A stretch of DNA of 64,000 nucleotides from JBMNKL01 sp050261495 (lineage in GTDB: Bacteria; Bacillota; Clostridia; Acetivibrionales; DTU013): contig JBLNDI010000146.1 in assembly GCA_050261495.1 (NCBI GenBank), forward strand, positions 1 to 64,000, written 5' to 3'. Shown one piece after another: positions 52,465-63,057 of the stretch (the stretch's first letter is position 1; each line of letters begins with the position of its first letter). Both the position numbers and the translations under genes were made by a program. Below the pieces are notes generated by a model. It saw only the letters and a program-made list of their open reading frames with translations, had not been told where the DNA came from and made no database searches.

Positions 52465-53115
52465 ATGAATAAGAAACTTACCGATAAGCAACAGCAGATC
52501 CTTGATTTCGTAAATAAGCAGGTCGAGGAAAAAGGTTATCCACCCTCGGTGCGTGAAATATGCAGCGCTGTTGGCTTTAAATCAACCTCTACCGTGCACG
52601 GATACCTGGAGAAGCTGAAAAATGAAGGACTTATACTGAAGGATCCCACAAAACCCCGGGCCCTGAGAGTGCTGAACGGCAATAAAAAGCCGCGGCAGAG
52701 CGGAAATATATACCCTAAGGATTATTATTCCGGAAAAGAACTGGTTGATATCCCTATTGTCGGCAAAGTAACCGCCGGAGCTCCTATTCTCGCTGTTGAA
52801 AATATAGAGGATACGTTCCCTCTTCCCGTAGAATATGTCCAGAATTCCACGGCGTTCATGCTCAGGGTTAGAGGTGAAAGCATGGTTGAAGCCGGTATCC
52901 TGGACGGCGATCTTGTGCTGGTAAAACAGCAGCCCACCGTTTCAAACGGCGATATAGCGGTAGTTCTTATCGGCGATGAAGCCACAGTCAAAACATTCTA
53001 CAAGGAAAAAGGATATGTGAGGCTTCAGCCTCAAAACCGCTACATGGACCCCATTATTGTACGCGACAACCTGACGGTGCTGGGTAAGGTAATCGGTTTG
53101 TTCAGAAAGTTTTAA
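52465..53115 (+). CDS. lexA: SOS repressor LexA
   Basis: SOS repressor of 216 residues. The N-terminal winged helix has YPPSVREICSAVGFKSTSTVHGYL. The self-cleavage bond is Ala104-Gly105 in GKVTAGAP, and the catalytic dyad is Ser139 (VRGESMVEAG) and Lys176 (EATVKTF). Its promoter and the divergent yneA promoter carry three LexA boxes, so it is autoregulated. Confidence 0.98.
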   Translation: MNKKLTDKQQQILDFVNKQVEEKGYPPSVREICSAVGFKSTSTVHGYLEKLKNEGLILKDPTKPRALRVLNGNKKPRQSGNIYPKDYYSGKELVDIPIVGKVTAGAPILAVENIEDTFPLPVEYVQNSTAFMLRVRGESMVEAGILDGDLVLVKQQPTVSNGDIAVVLIGDEATVKTFYKEKGYVRLQPQNRYMDPIIVRDNLTVLGKVIGLFRKF

Positions 53116-53183
53116 GCGTATCAGCGCATCAAAAATTTTATGAAAGCCCATCGTCAAAGCATAGAAGACATATCGCACGCATG

Positions 53184-53217
53184 TATAATCAAAGGGCATT
53201 TATGCCCCTTGATTATA
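53184..53217. terminator. bidirectional terminator between lexA and hfq
   Basis: A near-perfect 15-base stem (TATAATCAA.GGGCA with its complement, one A-C mismatch) around a four-base loop. A/T-rich flanks let it serve both convergent genes. Confidence 0.8.
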
Positions 53218-53237
53218 AAATAAGCAAATCGGAATGA

Positions 53238-53480
53238 TTATTCCTTGTTTGCATCGTTAAATATGAAATTTACCGCTTTCATCGGGCTGATGGTTGAAAT
53301 GGCATGTTTATAAACCAGTTGCTGCTTGCCGTCCGTCTCAAGCACAACCGTAAAATTATCAAAACCTTTGACCAATCCTTTCAGCTGGAAACCATTCGTA
53401 AGGTAAATGGTAACCGCCATGTGCTCTTTCCTCACCTGGTTTAAAAATACATCCTGCAGATTAATATTTGGCTTATTCAC
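53238..53480 (-). CDS. hfq: RNA chaperone Hfq
   Basis: Sm-like RNA chaperone of 80 residues. Sm1 covers [21 protein letters not shown] and [18 protein letters not shown], and Sm2 is [12 protein letters not shown]. The GTG at 53480 follows AAGGAGG and gives MNKPNINLQ, so the longer in-frame extension to 53573 is rejected. It follows miaA as in many bacteria. Confidence 0.96.
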   Translation of the reverse strand: MNKPNINLQDVFLNQVRKEHMAVTIYLTNGFQLKGLVKGFDNFTVVLETDGKQQLVYKHAISTISPMKAVNFIFNDANKE

Positions 53481-53634
53481 CTGGTAATCCTCCTTAAAAA
53501 TACTTCCTGCATGCGGGCAATATCGCAAAAGCAAGAACCATTGTAATGTAATATTTTGTTTTAATAAATTCATAACATATATATGCTGCGCTTAAAAAGG
53601 CAAATCATATCTTTATTGCCCCGGTTCAATTCTA

Positions 53635-54576
53635 CTAAATTATTCCATGTGTTGCAATACACTCCTGAACAATTTTTTCCGCCAGCGCCCTGAAATCGCT
53701 ATCCTCATCAACATCAATCCAGTTTATTTCCTTCATTCTCCGAAACCAGGTCATCTGGCGCTTCGCATAACGTCTTGTGTTTTGCTTCAGTAAATTTACG
53801 GTCTCCTCAAGCGTTCGTTCCCCTCTTATGTACCCAAGCACCTCCTTGTACCCTATTCCCTGCATGGCCGTCGGGCCTTTATCATAGCCCATTTTCACCA
53901 GTCTTTCGACCTCTTCTGTCAGTCCTTTTTCAAGCATCATATCCACGCGTTTATTGATTCGTTCATACAATTTCTGCCGTTCCCAGTTCAAGCCGAATAA
54001 CAGGAACCTGTAAGGCGGCGGCTTGAGCCTGGACATCCTCGAATGCTCGGAAATAGGCTTGTTCGTGTATGTGTAAACCTCAATAGCGCGTATTATTCTT
54101 TTTAAATCGTTCTCATGTATCCTGGCGGCAGCTTCCGGATCGATTTCCTTAAGCTTTTCGTGCAGGAAACGGTTGCCTTTCTCCGCCGCCTCTTTTTTCA
54201 GTGTTTCCCTAAATCCTTCGTCACAAACTGTTTCGGCGAAATCTATGTTATATACGAGCGAATTGATATAAAGCCCCGTGCCTCCGACGACTATTGCGCG
54301 CTTTCCTTCTTCGTTTATTTTCTTTATGTATCCCAATGCCAGTTCACGGTATTTGGCCACGCTAAATTTCTCGTCAGGATACGCCTCGTCGATCATGTAA
54401 TGCTTTATGCCCGACATTTCCTCCTTGTCCGGTTTTGCAGTCCCGATATCCATATACTTGTAAACCTGCATGGAATCAGCGGAGACAATGCTTGCGTCAA
54501 TCAACCGGGCAAGTTCTATGGACAGCCTTGTTTTTCCAGACGCCGTTGGACCTACGATAACAATAATAGGCTCCAT
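53635..54576 (-). CDS. miaA: tRNA dimethylallyltransferase MiaA
   Basis: Adds the dimethylallyl group to A37 of tRNAs reading UNN codons. The protein is about 313 residues. P-loop GPTASGKT, SADSMQVYKYMDIGTAKP, VVGGTGLYINSLVYN and the late YAKRQMTWFRR are typical. The ATG at 54576 fits the family N-terminus; an AGGAG site is somewhat far, and a TTG at 54609 is an alternative. It lies between mutL and hfq. MiaB at 59288 carries out the next modification of the same base. Confidence 0.96.
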   Translation of the reverse strand: MEPIIVIVGPTASGKTRLSIELARLIDASIVSADSMQVYKYMDIGTAKPDKEEMSGIKHYMIDEAYPDEKFSVAKYRELALGYIKKINEEGKRAIVVGGTGLYINSLVYNIDFAETVCDEGFRETLKKEAAEKGNRFLHEKLKEIDPEAAARIHENDLKRIIRAIEVYTYTNKPISEHSRMSRLKPPPYRFLLFGLNWERQKLYERINKRVDMMLEKGLTEEVERLVKMGYDKGPTAMQGIGYKEVLGYIRGERTLEETVNLLKQNTRRYAKRQMTWFRRMKEINWIDVDEDSDFRALAEKIVQECIATHGII

Positions 54577-54630
54577 TTCAGGTAGCAGCGCTCCTTCCTC
54601 ACTTACCAATTATACCCAGTGTAAGGTCTT

Positions 54631-56583
54631 TTATACAATACGTTTAAATAATTTTTCCAGTTCATAACGGCCAAGCCTGAACAGTACCGGCCGCCCATGC
54701 GGACATGTATATGGATTTTCCAGTCCGCCCAGCCTTTCAAGAAGCGCTTCGATTTCCCTTTCATCGAGCTTCTTGTTAGCCTTGACTGCCGATCTGCACG
54801 CAATCCTGTACAATACTTCGTCGGCTATGACGCTTTTATCGGCGCTCTTGCCGTTCATGGCAAAATCAAGCATCTGCATGAACAATTCCTTTATGTTTGC
54901 GCCATCTTCCATGTATGGCACGGAACGTATTATCAATGAATTCCTTCCGAAGCTTTCATAAGTGAAACCCAATTTTTCAAAAAACGGCGCTTCCTCCATT
55001 GCAAACCGGTACTCGCCGGCCGTGAGCTCAACATGCACGGCGTCAATCAGCACCTGGGAATAAACCTCGTTTTTTTCGTAAGCTTTTTTCAATTCCTCGT
55101 ACCGTATGCGTTCATGCGCGGCATGCTGGTCCAAAAGGTAAATTTCATCGTTTCCTTCAATCAAAACATATGTATTAAACGCCTGGCCTATAATTTTCAT
55201 TCCCCTCTTGAGTGAAAAACCGGCGCCGGATTCCGCCAGCAGCCCGGCTTCGTCGCAGTCGGGGGTTGCCTTGGCACATTTTCGCGAGCCTGACAGAATC
55301 AACCCGGTATTTATCCCGATTTTCTGCGGCACCACGTCTTTGTGCAGTATCATACCTTCGGATACTTTCCCGTCTCCCGGTATCGAGCCGCCTTCTGTTG
55401 CCGTCTCGTACACCTCGGCTATTCCGCCTCCCTCTGCTGTCTCACTTCCCGTGGCTGCCCCCCCTGCTGAAACTTCGCTGCTTCCCAGCAGCGTCGCGCC
55501 TCCCCGTACATCCCGGGCTCCGCGGGTTGCCCATGATGTGTGGGCTGCCCAGCCTTCATCGCTTTTCCATCGCTCCGGGACCGTTCTTATGCCGGACTGC
55601 AAAATCAGCGCATTGTTTACCGCGTGATATACCGCCCTGTAAATATCCTGCTCATTTGAAAACTTGACTTCCATTTTCGTAGGATGCACATTTACATCAA
55701 CAGCAGCGGGATTTACCATGATATCGAGCAAAACAAAGGGATGCCTGTTCTTCATCAAAAACGTGGCATATGCCGCGTCTACTGCCGATGAAATAATCTT
55801 GTTCCTTATGTTTCTGCCGTTTACAAAAAACAACTGTCGATTCCTGTTAGAGCGCGCAATTTCTGCTTTCCCGGCAAAGCCCCGCACGCTTGCATATTCA
55901 TCGCTGTAATTTACATCCAACAGGTTCCTGGACGTTTCCGAGCCGTAAATACAGAATACCGCGCTTTTCAGATCACCGTTGCCGGGCGTGTGCATAATTG
56001 TTTCGCCATTGCTGGTAAGCCTGAAGGAAATATCCGGACGTCCAAGCGCTATCCTGCTTAAAACATCCGCGACCTGGTTTGCCTCTATTGAGTCTTTTTT
56101 AAGAAATTTATATCTCGCCGGCGTATTATAAAACAGCTCACGGACCGTTATCGACGTCCCGACAGGACAACCGGCAGGCTTTTTTTCAATAATGCGCCCG
56201 CCTTTTATTTCCACGGATGTTCCCTGGACCGAATTTGCTGTTCTTGTCAGCATCAAAACGGAGGATACGGCGGAAATGCTTGCAAGCGCTTCTCCCCTGA
56301 ATCCCATGGTTGTGATGTTTTCCAGGTCTTCCGGCTTTCTTATCTTGCTCGTGGCGTGCCTTTCAAAAGATAGTTCCGCGTCATCTTCCTCGATGCCGCT
56401 GCCGTTGTCTGTAACACGGATAAATTTAATCCCGCCTCCGCGGATTTCGACGGAAATAATTGTAGCCCCGGCGTCGATGGAGTTCTCAACCAGTTCTTTT
56501 ACAACCGATGCAGGCCTTTCAATCACTTCGCCGGCTGCTATCTTATTGGAGGTGTTTTCATCAAGTATGATTATTTTTCCCAT
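54631..56583 (-). CDS. mutL: DNA mismatch repair protein MutL
   Basis: Mismatch repair ATPase of 650 residues. The N-terminal GHKL domain has IAAGEVIERPASVVKELVEN, DNGSGI and TMGFRGEALASI. A Gly-, Ser- and Thr-rich linker spans about residues 355-415. The C-terminal domain keeps the endonuclease motif DQHAAHERIRYEE and a late CPHGRPV, so this is a nicking-type MutL. ATG 56583 fits GGAAGGG spacing; it overlaps or abuts the end of mutS. Confidence 0.97.
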   Translation of the reverse strand: MGKIIILDENTSNKIAAGEVIERPASVVKELVENSIDAGATIISVEIRGGGIKFIRVTDNGSGIEEDDAELSFERHATSKIRKPEDLENITTMGFRGEALASISAVSSVLMLTRTANSVQGTSVEIKGGRIIEKKPAGCPVGTSITVRELFYNTPARYKFLKKDSIEANQVADVLSRIALGRPDISFRLTSNGETIMHTPGNGDLKSAVFCIYGSETSRNLLDVNYSDEYASVRGFAGKAEIARSNRNRQLFFVNGRNIRNKIISSAVDAAYATFLMKNRHPFVLLDIMVNPAAVDVNVHPTKMEVKFSNEQDIYRAVYHAVNNALILQSGIRTVPERWKSDEGWAAHTSWATRGARDVRGGATLLGSSEVSAGGAATGSETAEGGGIAEVYETATEGGSIPGDGKVSEGMILHKDVVPQKIGINTGLILSGSRKCAKATPDCDEAGLLAESGAGFSLKRGMKIIGQAFNTYVLIEGNDEIYLLDQHAAHERIRYEELKKAYEKNEVYSQVLIDAVHVELTAGEYRFAMEEAPFFEKLGFTYESFGRNSLIIRSVPYMEDGANIKELFMQMLDFAMNGKSADKSVIADEVLYRIACRSAVKANKKLDEREIEALLERLGGLENPYTCPHGRPVLFRLGRYELEKLFKRIV

Positions 56584-56585
56584 GA

Positions 56586-59201
56586 TCAACCCTTCCTGGC
56601 TTTTTGCTGCAGCCTGTACAATGTGTTCATGGCATCTATAGGCGTTATGTTTGAGATGTCAAAGGATTTCAGTTCTTCCAGCACTTCCTTGCCAATTTTA
56701 TCTTCACTGCCGTTGGCAATGAAAAACTCGATCTGGCCTTCAATCGGCAGCTTGCTGCGGCGGACTTTCTTCTTGCTGATATCGGCTGCCTCCAGTTCCT
56801 TCAGCAGTTCCTTGGCCCTGTCAATGACGATCTGCGGAACGCCGGCCAGTTTTGCGACCTGTATTCCGTAGCTTCCGTCTGCTCCTCCCCGGATTATTTT
56901 TCTCAGGAAAATTATATCGTCCCCTTTTTCTTTTACCGCTATGCAGTAATTTTTTATTCCCGGAAGCTTGCCTTCCAGTTCGGTCAATTCGTGGTAATGC
57001 GTCGCAAAAAGCGTCCTGCTTCCTACTTTTTCCTTGTCGGAAATGTACTCTATCACCGACCAGGCTATACTGAGGCCGTCAAAAGTACTCGTTCCCCTGC
57101 CGATTTCATCCAGCACAAGCAAGCTTCTCCGGGTCGCGTTTTCCAATATGTTCGCGACTTCCGACATTTCTACCATGAATGTGCTCTGACCCGCCGCGAG
57201 GTCGTCCGATGCGCCTACTCTCGTGAATATCCTGTCCGCAACGCCTATCACCGCGGAATCGGCAGGCACAAAACTCCCTATCTGGGCCATTATTACAATC
57301 AAAGCAACCTGCCTCATATATGTCGATTTGCCTGCCATATTGGGCCCGGTAATAATGGAGAGCCTGTTGTCTTCCATGTCAATATACGTGTCGTTCGGAA
57401 CGAAAGCCCCCTGTTCCAGCATTTTCTCAACCACGGGATGCCTTCCGGCCTTTATGTCTATGACGCCGTCATTATTCACTTCAGGTTTGCAATAGTTTTC
57501 CCTGTCTGCAACTTCTGCAAGCGTGCACAGCACATCCAGCTCGGATATGCACGCGGCTGTTTTTTTAATCCTTTCGGCCTGTAAAGCGATTTTTTCCCTT
57601 ATCTCGGCAAATAACCCGTATTCAAGCTCTACTACCTTGCTTTCGGCGCCCAGGATGGTTTCCTCCATCTCTTTAAGCTCCTGCGTCACGTACCTTTCGC
57701 AATTGGCCAGCGTCTGTTTTCTTATGTATTCCGGCGGGACCAGGTGGTAGTATGATTTCGTAACCTCAAGGTAATAGCCGAATACTTTTGTATAGCCTAC
57801 TTTCAGGTTTTTGATTCCTGTTTTTTCCCTTTCGGAAGCCTCCAGCGACAGGATCCACTCTTTTCCCCCCGCGGCTGCTTTCCTGAGCCTGTCCACTTCC
57901 TCGCTGAATCCTTCCCTGATAATTCCGCCTTCCTTTACGGATAAGGGCGGGTCGTCAACAATTGAGCGCCCGATAAGGTCAGTTATGTCCTCCAGGCTTT
58001 CCATCATTTCATTATTCTTAACGGCAAGGCATGAACTGCACGCCGACAGCATCTCTTTTATGTACGGAACCTGCAGGAGCGAATTTTTCAATGCGACAAG
58101 GTCCCTGCAGTTGGCGCTGCCCATTACCACTCTTCCTGCCAGTCTCTCAATATCATATACTCTTTTGAGCAATTCCCGCAGTTCCATCCGTACCATGAAC
58201 CTGTCCTTGAATTCGGCAACCGCCTCAAGCCGCTCCTCTATGTCCCCGGTATTCACCAGCGGCTGTTCCAGCCACCTTCTGAGGGTTCTTGCGCCCATGG
58301 AGGTAACAGTCCTGTCAAGCACCCATAATAGCGTGCCTTTTTTCAGCTTGTCCCGGATGGTTTCAGTCAATTCAAGGTTTCTCCTCGTGGATGCGTCAAG
58401 CGTCATGTATTCTTCAATCCGGTATACGTTGATGTTTCGAATGTTATCAAGGCTGGATTTCTGCGTTTGCTCGAGGTAATGAAAAAGCGCCCCGCACGCA
58501 TTCAGGCTTAATTCCGCCTGATCGTCGGGCAGAGGCGCCGGGCCGAATCTCCTGGAGAGTATTTCCGCCGCGTAATTGTCGCTGAAGTATTGGTCGTCAA
58601 TCAAGGTAAAAAACGCGTTGAACCGCGTCTTCAACCGTTCCATGAACGCGGTGTTCCCGTAAAGCGCATTGTTTGCGATAATTTCGGCGGGAGAGTATTT
58701 TGCAATCTCATCCTGAATCTTGTCAAAAGTATTACCCCAGGTTATCCTGGTAGTCGAAAAATCCCCTGTGGAAACATCCACAACTGCAAAACCGCACATG
58801 AAGCCTTTCAGGTATATCGATACAAGAAAGTTGTTCTTCTTCTCGTCAAGCATGGATGTTTCGGTTACCGTGCCGGGAGTGACAACCCTTACAACCTCCC
58901 TTTTTACCAGCCCCTTGGCCAGCGCCGGGTCCTCAACCTGTTCGCATATGGCCACCTTGTATCCTTTTGATATGAGCTTTGCAATATATCCGTCAACCGA
59001 ATGGTAAGGCACCCCGCACATCGGGGCCCTTTCATCAAGCCCGCAATCACGGCCGGTCAGCGCAATCTCCAGTTCCCTGGACGCCAGGACCGCGTCGTCG
59101 AAAAACATCTCGTAAAAATCGCCCAACCTGAACATGAGTATGCAATCCCTGTATTGTTCTTTTGTATCCAGGTATTGCTGCATCATTGGCGTGACAGGCA
59201 T
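56586..59201 (-). CDS. mutS: DNA mismatch repair protein MutS
   Basis: Mismatch recognition ATPase of 871 residues. The N-terminal mismatch-binding Phe-x-Glu is in RLGDFYEMFFDD near residue 30. The C-terminal ATPase has Walker A TGPNMAGKSTYMRQVAL near 615 and LLVLDEIGRGTSTFDG near 690. Length matches MutS1. It is transcribed with mutL and follows miaB by about 90 bases. Confidence 0.98.
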   Translation of the reverse strand: MPVTPMMQQYLDTKEQYRDCILMFRLGDFYEMFFDDAVLASRELEIALTGRDCGLDERAPMCGVPYHSVDGYIAKLISKGYKVAICEQVEDPALAKGLVKREVVRVVTPGTVTETSMLDEKKNNFLVSIYLKGFMCGFAVVDVSTGDFSTTRITWGNTFDKIQDEIAKYSPAEIIANNALYGNTAFMERLKTRFNAFFTLIDDQYFSDNYAAEILSRRFGPAPLPDDQAELSLNACGALFHYLEQTQKSSLDNIRNINVYRIEEYMTLDASTRRNLELTETIRDKLKKGTLLWVLDRTVTSMGARTLRRWLEQPLVNTGDIEERLEAVAEFKDRFMVRMELRELLKRVYDIERLAGRVVMGSANCRDLVALKNSLLQVPYIKEMLSACSSCLAVKNNEMMESLEDITDLIGRSIVDDPPLSVKEGGIIREGFSEEVDRLRKAAAGGKEWILSLEASEREKTGIKNLKVGYTKVFGYYLEVTKSYYHLVPPEYIRKQTLANCERYVTQELKEMEETILGAESKVVELEYGLFAEIREKIALQAERIKKTAACISELDVLCTLAEVADRENYCKPEVNNDGVIDIKAGRHPVVEKMLEQGAFVPNDTYIDMEDNRLSIITGPNMAGKSTYMRQVALIVIMAQIGSFVPADSAVIGVADRIFTRVGASDDLAAGQSTFMVEMSEVANILENATRRSLLVLDEIGRGTSTFDGLSIAWSVIEYISDKEKVGSRTLFATHYHELTELEGKLPGIKNYCIAVKEKGDDIIFLRKIIRGGADGSYGIQVAKLAGVPQIVIDRAKELLKELEAADISKKKVRRSKLPIEGQIEFFIANGSEDKIGKEVLEELKSFDISNITPIDAMNTLYRLQQKARKG

Positions 59202-59287
59202 AATTCAAAGACCTCACTTGAAAATTTATATCTATATCATAATCCTGTATCTATTTCGCAAGCTTGCAAGCAGCTTTATTCCGGATT

Positions 59288-60697
59288 TCAGACCGGTTCG
59301 CCATCCAGCGACCACGTGCCGGTACCGGTTATTTTCACGTTTGCAAGTCTTCCCGTCATTTCGGGATTTCCCTTGAAGTTTACAATCTTGTTTGTCCTCG
59401 TCCGTCCCGTCAGCACGTTTATATTGTTCTTGCTCGGCCCCTCGACCAGCACTTCCAGGACTTTGCCTGCAAGCCTTTCATTAATTTCCCTGCCGATTTC
59501 GTTTTGTATGGAAACGAGAGCGTCGAAGCGCGCTTTTTTTACTTCCTCGCTGACTTCCCAGCCCTTTTCCGCGGCAGGAGTACCCATTCGCTTTGAATAA
59601 AGGAACGTGTATACAAAATCGAATTTTACCCTTTCAACAAGGTCCAGCGTATCTTCAAAATCTTTATCGGTTTCTCCCGGGTAACCGACAATTATATCGG
59701 TCGTAATGGAAATATCCGGTACGTGTTCCCTTATCCGGTTCACAAGGGCGAAATAGTGTTCCCTTGTATACTTCCGGTTCATATCTTTCAATACTGCGTT
59801 GCTTCCGGCTTGCACTGGCAGGTGCAGGTGTTCGCACACCTTGCCGCAATCACGCATTGCAAGTATCAATTCGTCCGAAAGGTCCTTCGGGTGCGAAGTC
59901 ATGAAGCGGATCCGTTCAATACCGTCCACCTCGTTCAGTCTTCTCAGGAGCCCGGCAAAGCTGATCTTTTCCGCCAGGTCTTTACCGTATGAATTTACGT
60001 TCTGCCCTAACAGCGTAATCTCCTTGTAACCCTGGCGCCCGAGCATCCTGGCCTCATTAATGATGTCTTCGGGCTTCCTGCTTCTTTCGCGCCCCCTGAC
60101 ATACGGCACAATGCAGTAGGAGCAAAAATTATTGCATCCGTAAATTATTGTTATCCATGCCTTAACGCCGTGCTCGCGTCTTATCGGCATCCCTTCGGCA
60201 ATATGCCCGTCCCCGGCGGATACATCGACGACGGGGGCTTCGGAGTTCAGGGCCTTGTAAAGCAATTCAGGAAACCTGTACAGGTTGAATGTTCCGAATA
60301 CCAGGTCAACATGCCTGTATTTTTCCAGGATATGATTCACGACCCTGTCTTGCTGCGCCATGCAGCCGCAAACAGCGATTATTGCATCAGGTTTCCGGTT
60401 TTTCAGCGCCTTTAGCGAGCCGAGATGGCCATAAACCTTGAGTTCTGCGTTTTCTCTCACGCAGCAGGTATTATATATAACCAGGTCGCTTTCCCCGAGC
60501 CTGTCCGCCCGTGCGTACCCCATTGCCTCAAGCATACCTGCCAGCTTTTCCGAGTCGTTTTCATTCATCTGGCAGCCATAGGTACGTATTGAATATCTCT
60601 TGTTCAATCCCGGCTCCCGTTCCCGGACCAGGCGCATAAATGCTTCCTGCCTGGTGGTTTCTTCTTCGTTGACTATAGCCTCATTCCTTGTGTCCAA
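59288..60697 (-). CDS. miaB: tRNA-2-methylthio-N6-dimethylallyladenosine synthase MiaB
   Basis: Radical SAM methylthiotransferase of 469 residues. The N-terminal cluster cysteines are in [21 protein letters not shown] and VCGCMAQ. The radical SAM motif is [20 protein letters not shown] near residue 190, and a TRAM domain ends the protein. The start is a TTG at 60697 with GGAGG ten bases upstream, giving an N-terminal extension of about 32 residues before [10 protein letters not shown]. It works after MiaA. Confidence 0.96.
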   Translation of the reverse strand: MDTRNEAIVNEEETTRQEAFMRLVREREPGLNKRYSIRTYGCQMNENDSEKLAGMLEAMGYARADRLGESDLVIYNTCCVRENAELKVYGHLGSLKALKNRKPDAIIAVCGCMAQQDRVVNHILEKYRHVDLVFGTFNLYRFPELLYKALNSEAPVVDVSAGDGHIAEGMPIRREHGVKAWITIIYGCNNFCSYCIVPYVRGRERSRKPEDIINEARMLGRQGYKEITLLGQNVNSYGKDLAEKISFAGLLRRLNEVDGIERIRFMTSHPKDLSDELILAMRDCGKVCEHLHLPVQAGSNAVLKDMNRKYTREHYFALVNRIREHVPDISITTDIIVGYPGETDKDFEDTLDLVERVKFDFVYTFLYSKRMGTPAAEKGWEVSEEVKKARFDALVSIQNEIGREINERLAGKVLEVLVEGPSKNNINVLTGRTRTNKIVNFKGNPEMTGRLANVKITGTGTWSLDGEPV

Positions 60698-60803
60698 AAG
60701 CTGTATTCCTCCATAAACAATTAAGCGCCGGACGCTGGACTACAACCCGGATCCACGCGTCTTACCGGGGCAATGCCAGTATCCGGCTTCTGGTTTATTC
60801 TCT

Positions 60804-62168
60804 TCACCTATTATACCATTTGACCTTTAGCGCTTCAATTTTTTTATTGATCCCGTCCACGTCAACGGTATCAACCGGGTTGTCCGTCAATCCGTACTTT
60901 TTCTTCAACTCCAGTATTCTTTGCACGCTTTCATTTATTCTTGCCTCGGTTATGGAACCTGCCGCAACTGCCGCTTTTACTGCCTCGACCGCTTCTTTTT
61001 GCTCCCGGTAGCCGTGGCATACCAAAATGATGTCGCAACCTGCAATTATCGATCTTACGGCGGCATCGCCGATATTATAATTCTCTTCAATCGCGCCCAT
61101 CGTCATGTCGTCTGTTATGACCAAGCCGTCAAATTGCATCTTGCCGCGCAATAACCCGGTAATTACGGCTTCCGAAAGTGTAGCGGGATATTCAGGGTCA
61201 ATTTCCGTCAGTAAAATATGACCAACCATAACTACGTCGGCATTGTTAACGATAGCCTCTTTAAAAGGGACCAGTTCGAAATTCATCAGCCTGTCGAGGC
61301 TATGATTCACTTTTGGCAGTTCCTTGTGGGAATCGGCAACCGTATCGCCGTGTCCGGGAAAATGCTTGACCACCGGGATGACGCCTTCGCCGGATATGCC
61401 CTTCATTGCCTGTACGCCCAGTCTTGCGACAATGTCGGGGTCCTGGCCGTACGACCTGTCACCGATAACCGTATTCCGGGGATTGCTCCATATATCAAGA
61501 ACAGGGGCAAAGTTCATATTAAAGCCGAAAGCTTTAATCATTTCGGCAATCAAAGAGCCCATTTCATACGCACAATTGATATCGCCCGTTTCACCGATCG
61601 AAAAAGCCGTGGGTAATTCCGCAAGCTCGCCGGGCATCCTGCTTACACTGCCTCCTTCCTCATCAACGGATATGAAAAGAGGCGCCCTCGCGGAAATCCG
61701 TCCGTTACCGGCATTATTCCCGGTACACCCGGCATTTATGGTTTTGATGGAGTTCAACAAGCCAAGCAGTTGTTCCGGGCTGACAACATTGCGGCGGAAC
61801 AGCACGACGCCGCCAACGTGCTTTTCACATATCATTTCTTTCAGCTTGACGTCCGGTTCGCTTCCATCAAAGCCAATTATAAACATCTGGCCTATTTTTT
61901 CTTCCAGGCTCATATTATTAATTGCGGCGCCGGTTAAATCCGCATCGCCGCCGGTTTGCCGCGGGTCAAGCCAATGTGCGTTATTCCGCCCGTTTTCTTT
62001 TTTACCCGGGTCACCTGGCGTTTCTTTAACAGCCGTGTTACTGTTTTCGGCATGCGTCGTTTTTTCAGAGCCGTCATCCCCTCCGGCGTAACCGCAGCAA
62101 GTGAATATACAAATAAAAGCTGCCAGTACGACAAGTGCTTTCCATGCTTTTTTAAGACAACCGTTCAA
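60804..62168 (-). CDS. GH3 beta-N-acetylhexosaminidase lipoprotein, NagZ-like
   Basis: Surface lipoprotein of about 454 residues. A signal peptide runs to IFTCCGYAG, a probable lipobox, and is followed by a polar linker. The GH3 domain carries the NagZ signature VVKHFPGHGDTVADSH near residue 265, with GDRSYGQDP before it and VITDDMTMGAIEENY after it. It removes GlcNAc from muropeptides. The start is a TTG at 62168 with AAGGAAG upstream; the longer frame to 62249 would lie inside the previous gene. Confidence 0.9.
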   Translation of the reverse strand: MNGCLKKAWKALVVLAAFICIFTCCGYAGGDDGSEKTTHAENSNTAVKETPGDPGKKENGRNNAHWLDPRQTGGDADLTGAAINNMSLEEKIGQMFIIGFDGSEPDVKLKEMICEKHVGGVVLFRRNVVSPEQLLGLLNSIKTINAGCTGNNAGNGRISARAPLFISVDEEGGSVSRMPGELAELPTAFSIGETGDINCAYEMGSLIAEMIKAFGFNMNFAPVLDIWSNPRNTVIGDRSYGQDPDIVARLGVQAMKGISGEGVIPVVKHFPGHGDTVADSHKELPKVNHSLDRLMNFELVPFKEAIVNNADVVMVGHILLTEIDPEYPATLSEAVITGLLRGKMQFDGLVITDDMTMGAIEENYNIGDAAVRSIIAGCDIILVCHGYREQKEAVEAVKAAVAAGSITEARINESVQRILELKKKYGLTDNPVDTVDVDGINKKIEALKVKWYNR

Positions 62169-62185
62169 TTTTATCCGTTCTTCCT

Positions 62186-63037
62186 TTATTCGTATATTCC
62201 CTTGCTGATGCAAAGCTTCGCCCTTTCCCTTGTTTTGGCATCGCCGCAAAGCGAGTTTTCAAGGAATTCAGGGTGCTCCTCAAGGAACTTCTTCATTGAT
62301 TTGCGCGGGTCCCTGGCATAATCCAGCAGCATTTCATACTGGCCCTTATTTATAAGGCCTCTTTCGAGAGCTTTCCCGAAGAATTCCCTGTCAATGCACA
62401 CCATGGTGAATGAACTGATATTATACCTTTCCAGTATTTCCTTGCCGCCCTGCAGCCTGTCGACGACAGCCACGCTATATGCAAGTTGCCCGCATATATT
62501 CTGTATGGCAGGTATCCATGCTCTTTCAAAGCTGGACGCCTCGGTTACAAGGTCGGTTATGTGCATCACCCTTGCGCCGCATATGGAATCGGCATGGTAA
62601 GTTTCACCATCCTCGGTGATCACGGCATCAAGGTCCTTAAAAATCGTGATGTGCGGTTTTTTCAGTTTTGATGCCACGATCAGCGAAAAGAACCAGTCGC
62701 GCCTCTCGCCGCCCGATATGTAGCCGACGCTGTCCAAGTCAACATTATTCTTTATAAATTCGAGCATGCTGTCTATAACGCCTTTATATATCTCGTCGGA
62801 ATCATAATTATTTTCAACGATCGGCAGCAGGCTTCCGTGACAACCAAGCTTGTCCGCTTTTACCGCATCGATTTTTTCAAGCAGTTCAAGCGCTTTCCTT
62901 TCGCTCCCGTATAAAAAATGCGTATTCACGTAGTAAGGCCCGATTGTCCCTGATGTGTACCAGAAAGGCTTGCCCTCCGGGCAAACCTTGAATGCTCCTG
63001 TTTTGTACAACCAATCAACCAGCTTCCCGCCGGGCAT
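62186..63037 (-). CDS. phosphoribosyltransferase-like protein, orotate PRTase-related
   Basis: Protein of 283 residues with a PRTase type I-like core. The N-terminus LVDWLYKTGAFKVCPEGKPFWYTSG resembles orotate phosphoribosyltransferase, and VMHITDLVTEASSFE sits where the PRPP-binding loop is expected, though changed from the strict consensus. The C-terminal 60 residues are additional. ATG 63037 follows GGGAGG and is preferred to 63061. It lies between pyrD and a GH3 gene, so an orotate role is possible but unproven. Confidence 0.75.
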   Translation of the reverse strand: MPGGKLVDWLYKTGAFKVCPEGKPFWYTSGTIGPYYVNTHFLYGSERKALELLEKIDAVKADKLGCHGSLLPIVENNYDSDEIYKGVIDSMLEFIKNNVDLDSVGYISGGERRDWFFSLIVASKLKKPHITIFKDLDAVITEDGETYHADSICGARVMHITDLVTEASSFERAWIPAIQNICGQLAYSVAVVDRLQGGKEILERYNISSFTMVCIDREFFGKALERGLINKGQYEMLLDYARDPRKSMKKFLEEHPEFLENSLCGDAKTRERAKLCISKGIYE

Positions 63038-63057
63038 GGCAATATTCCTCCCACCAC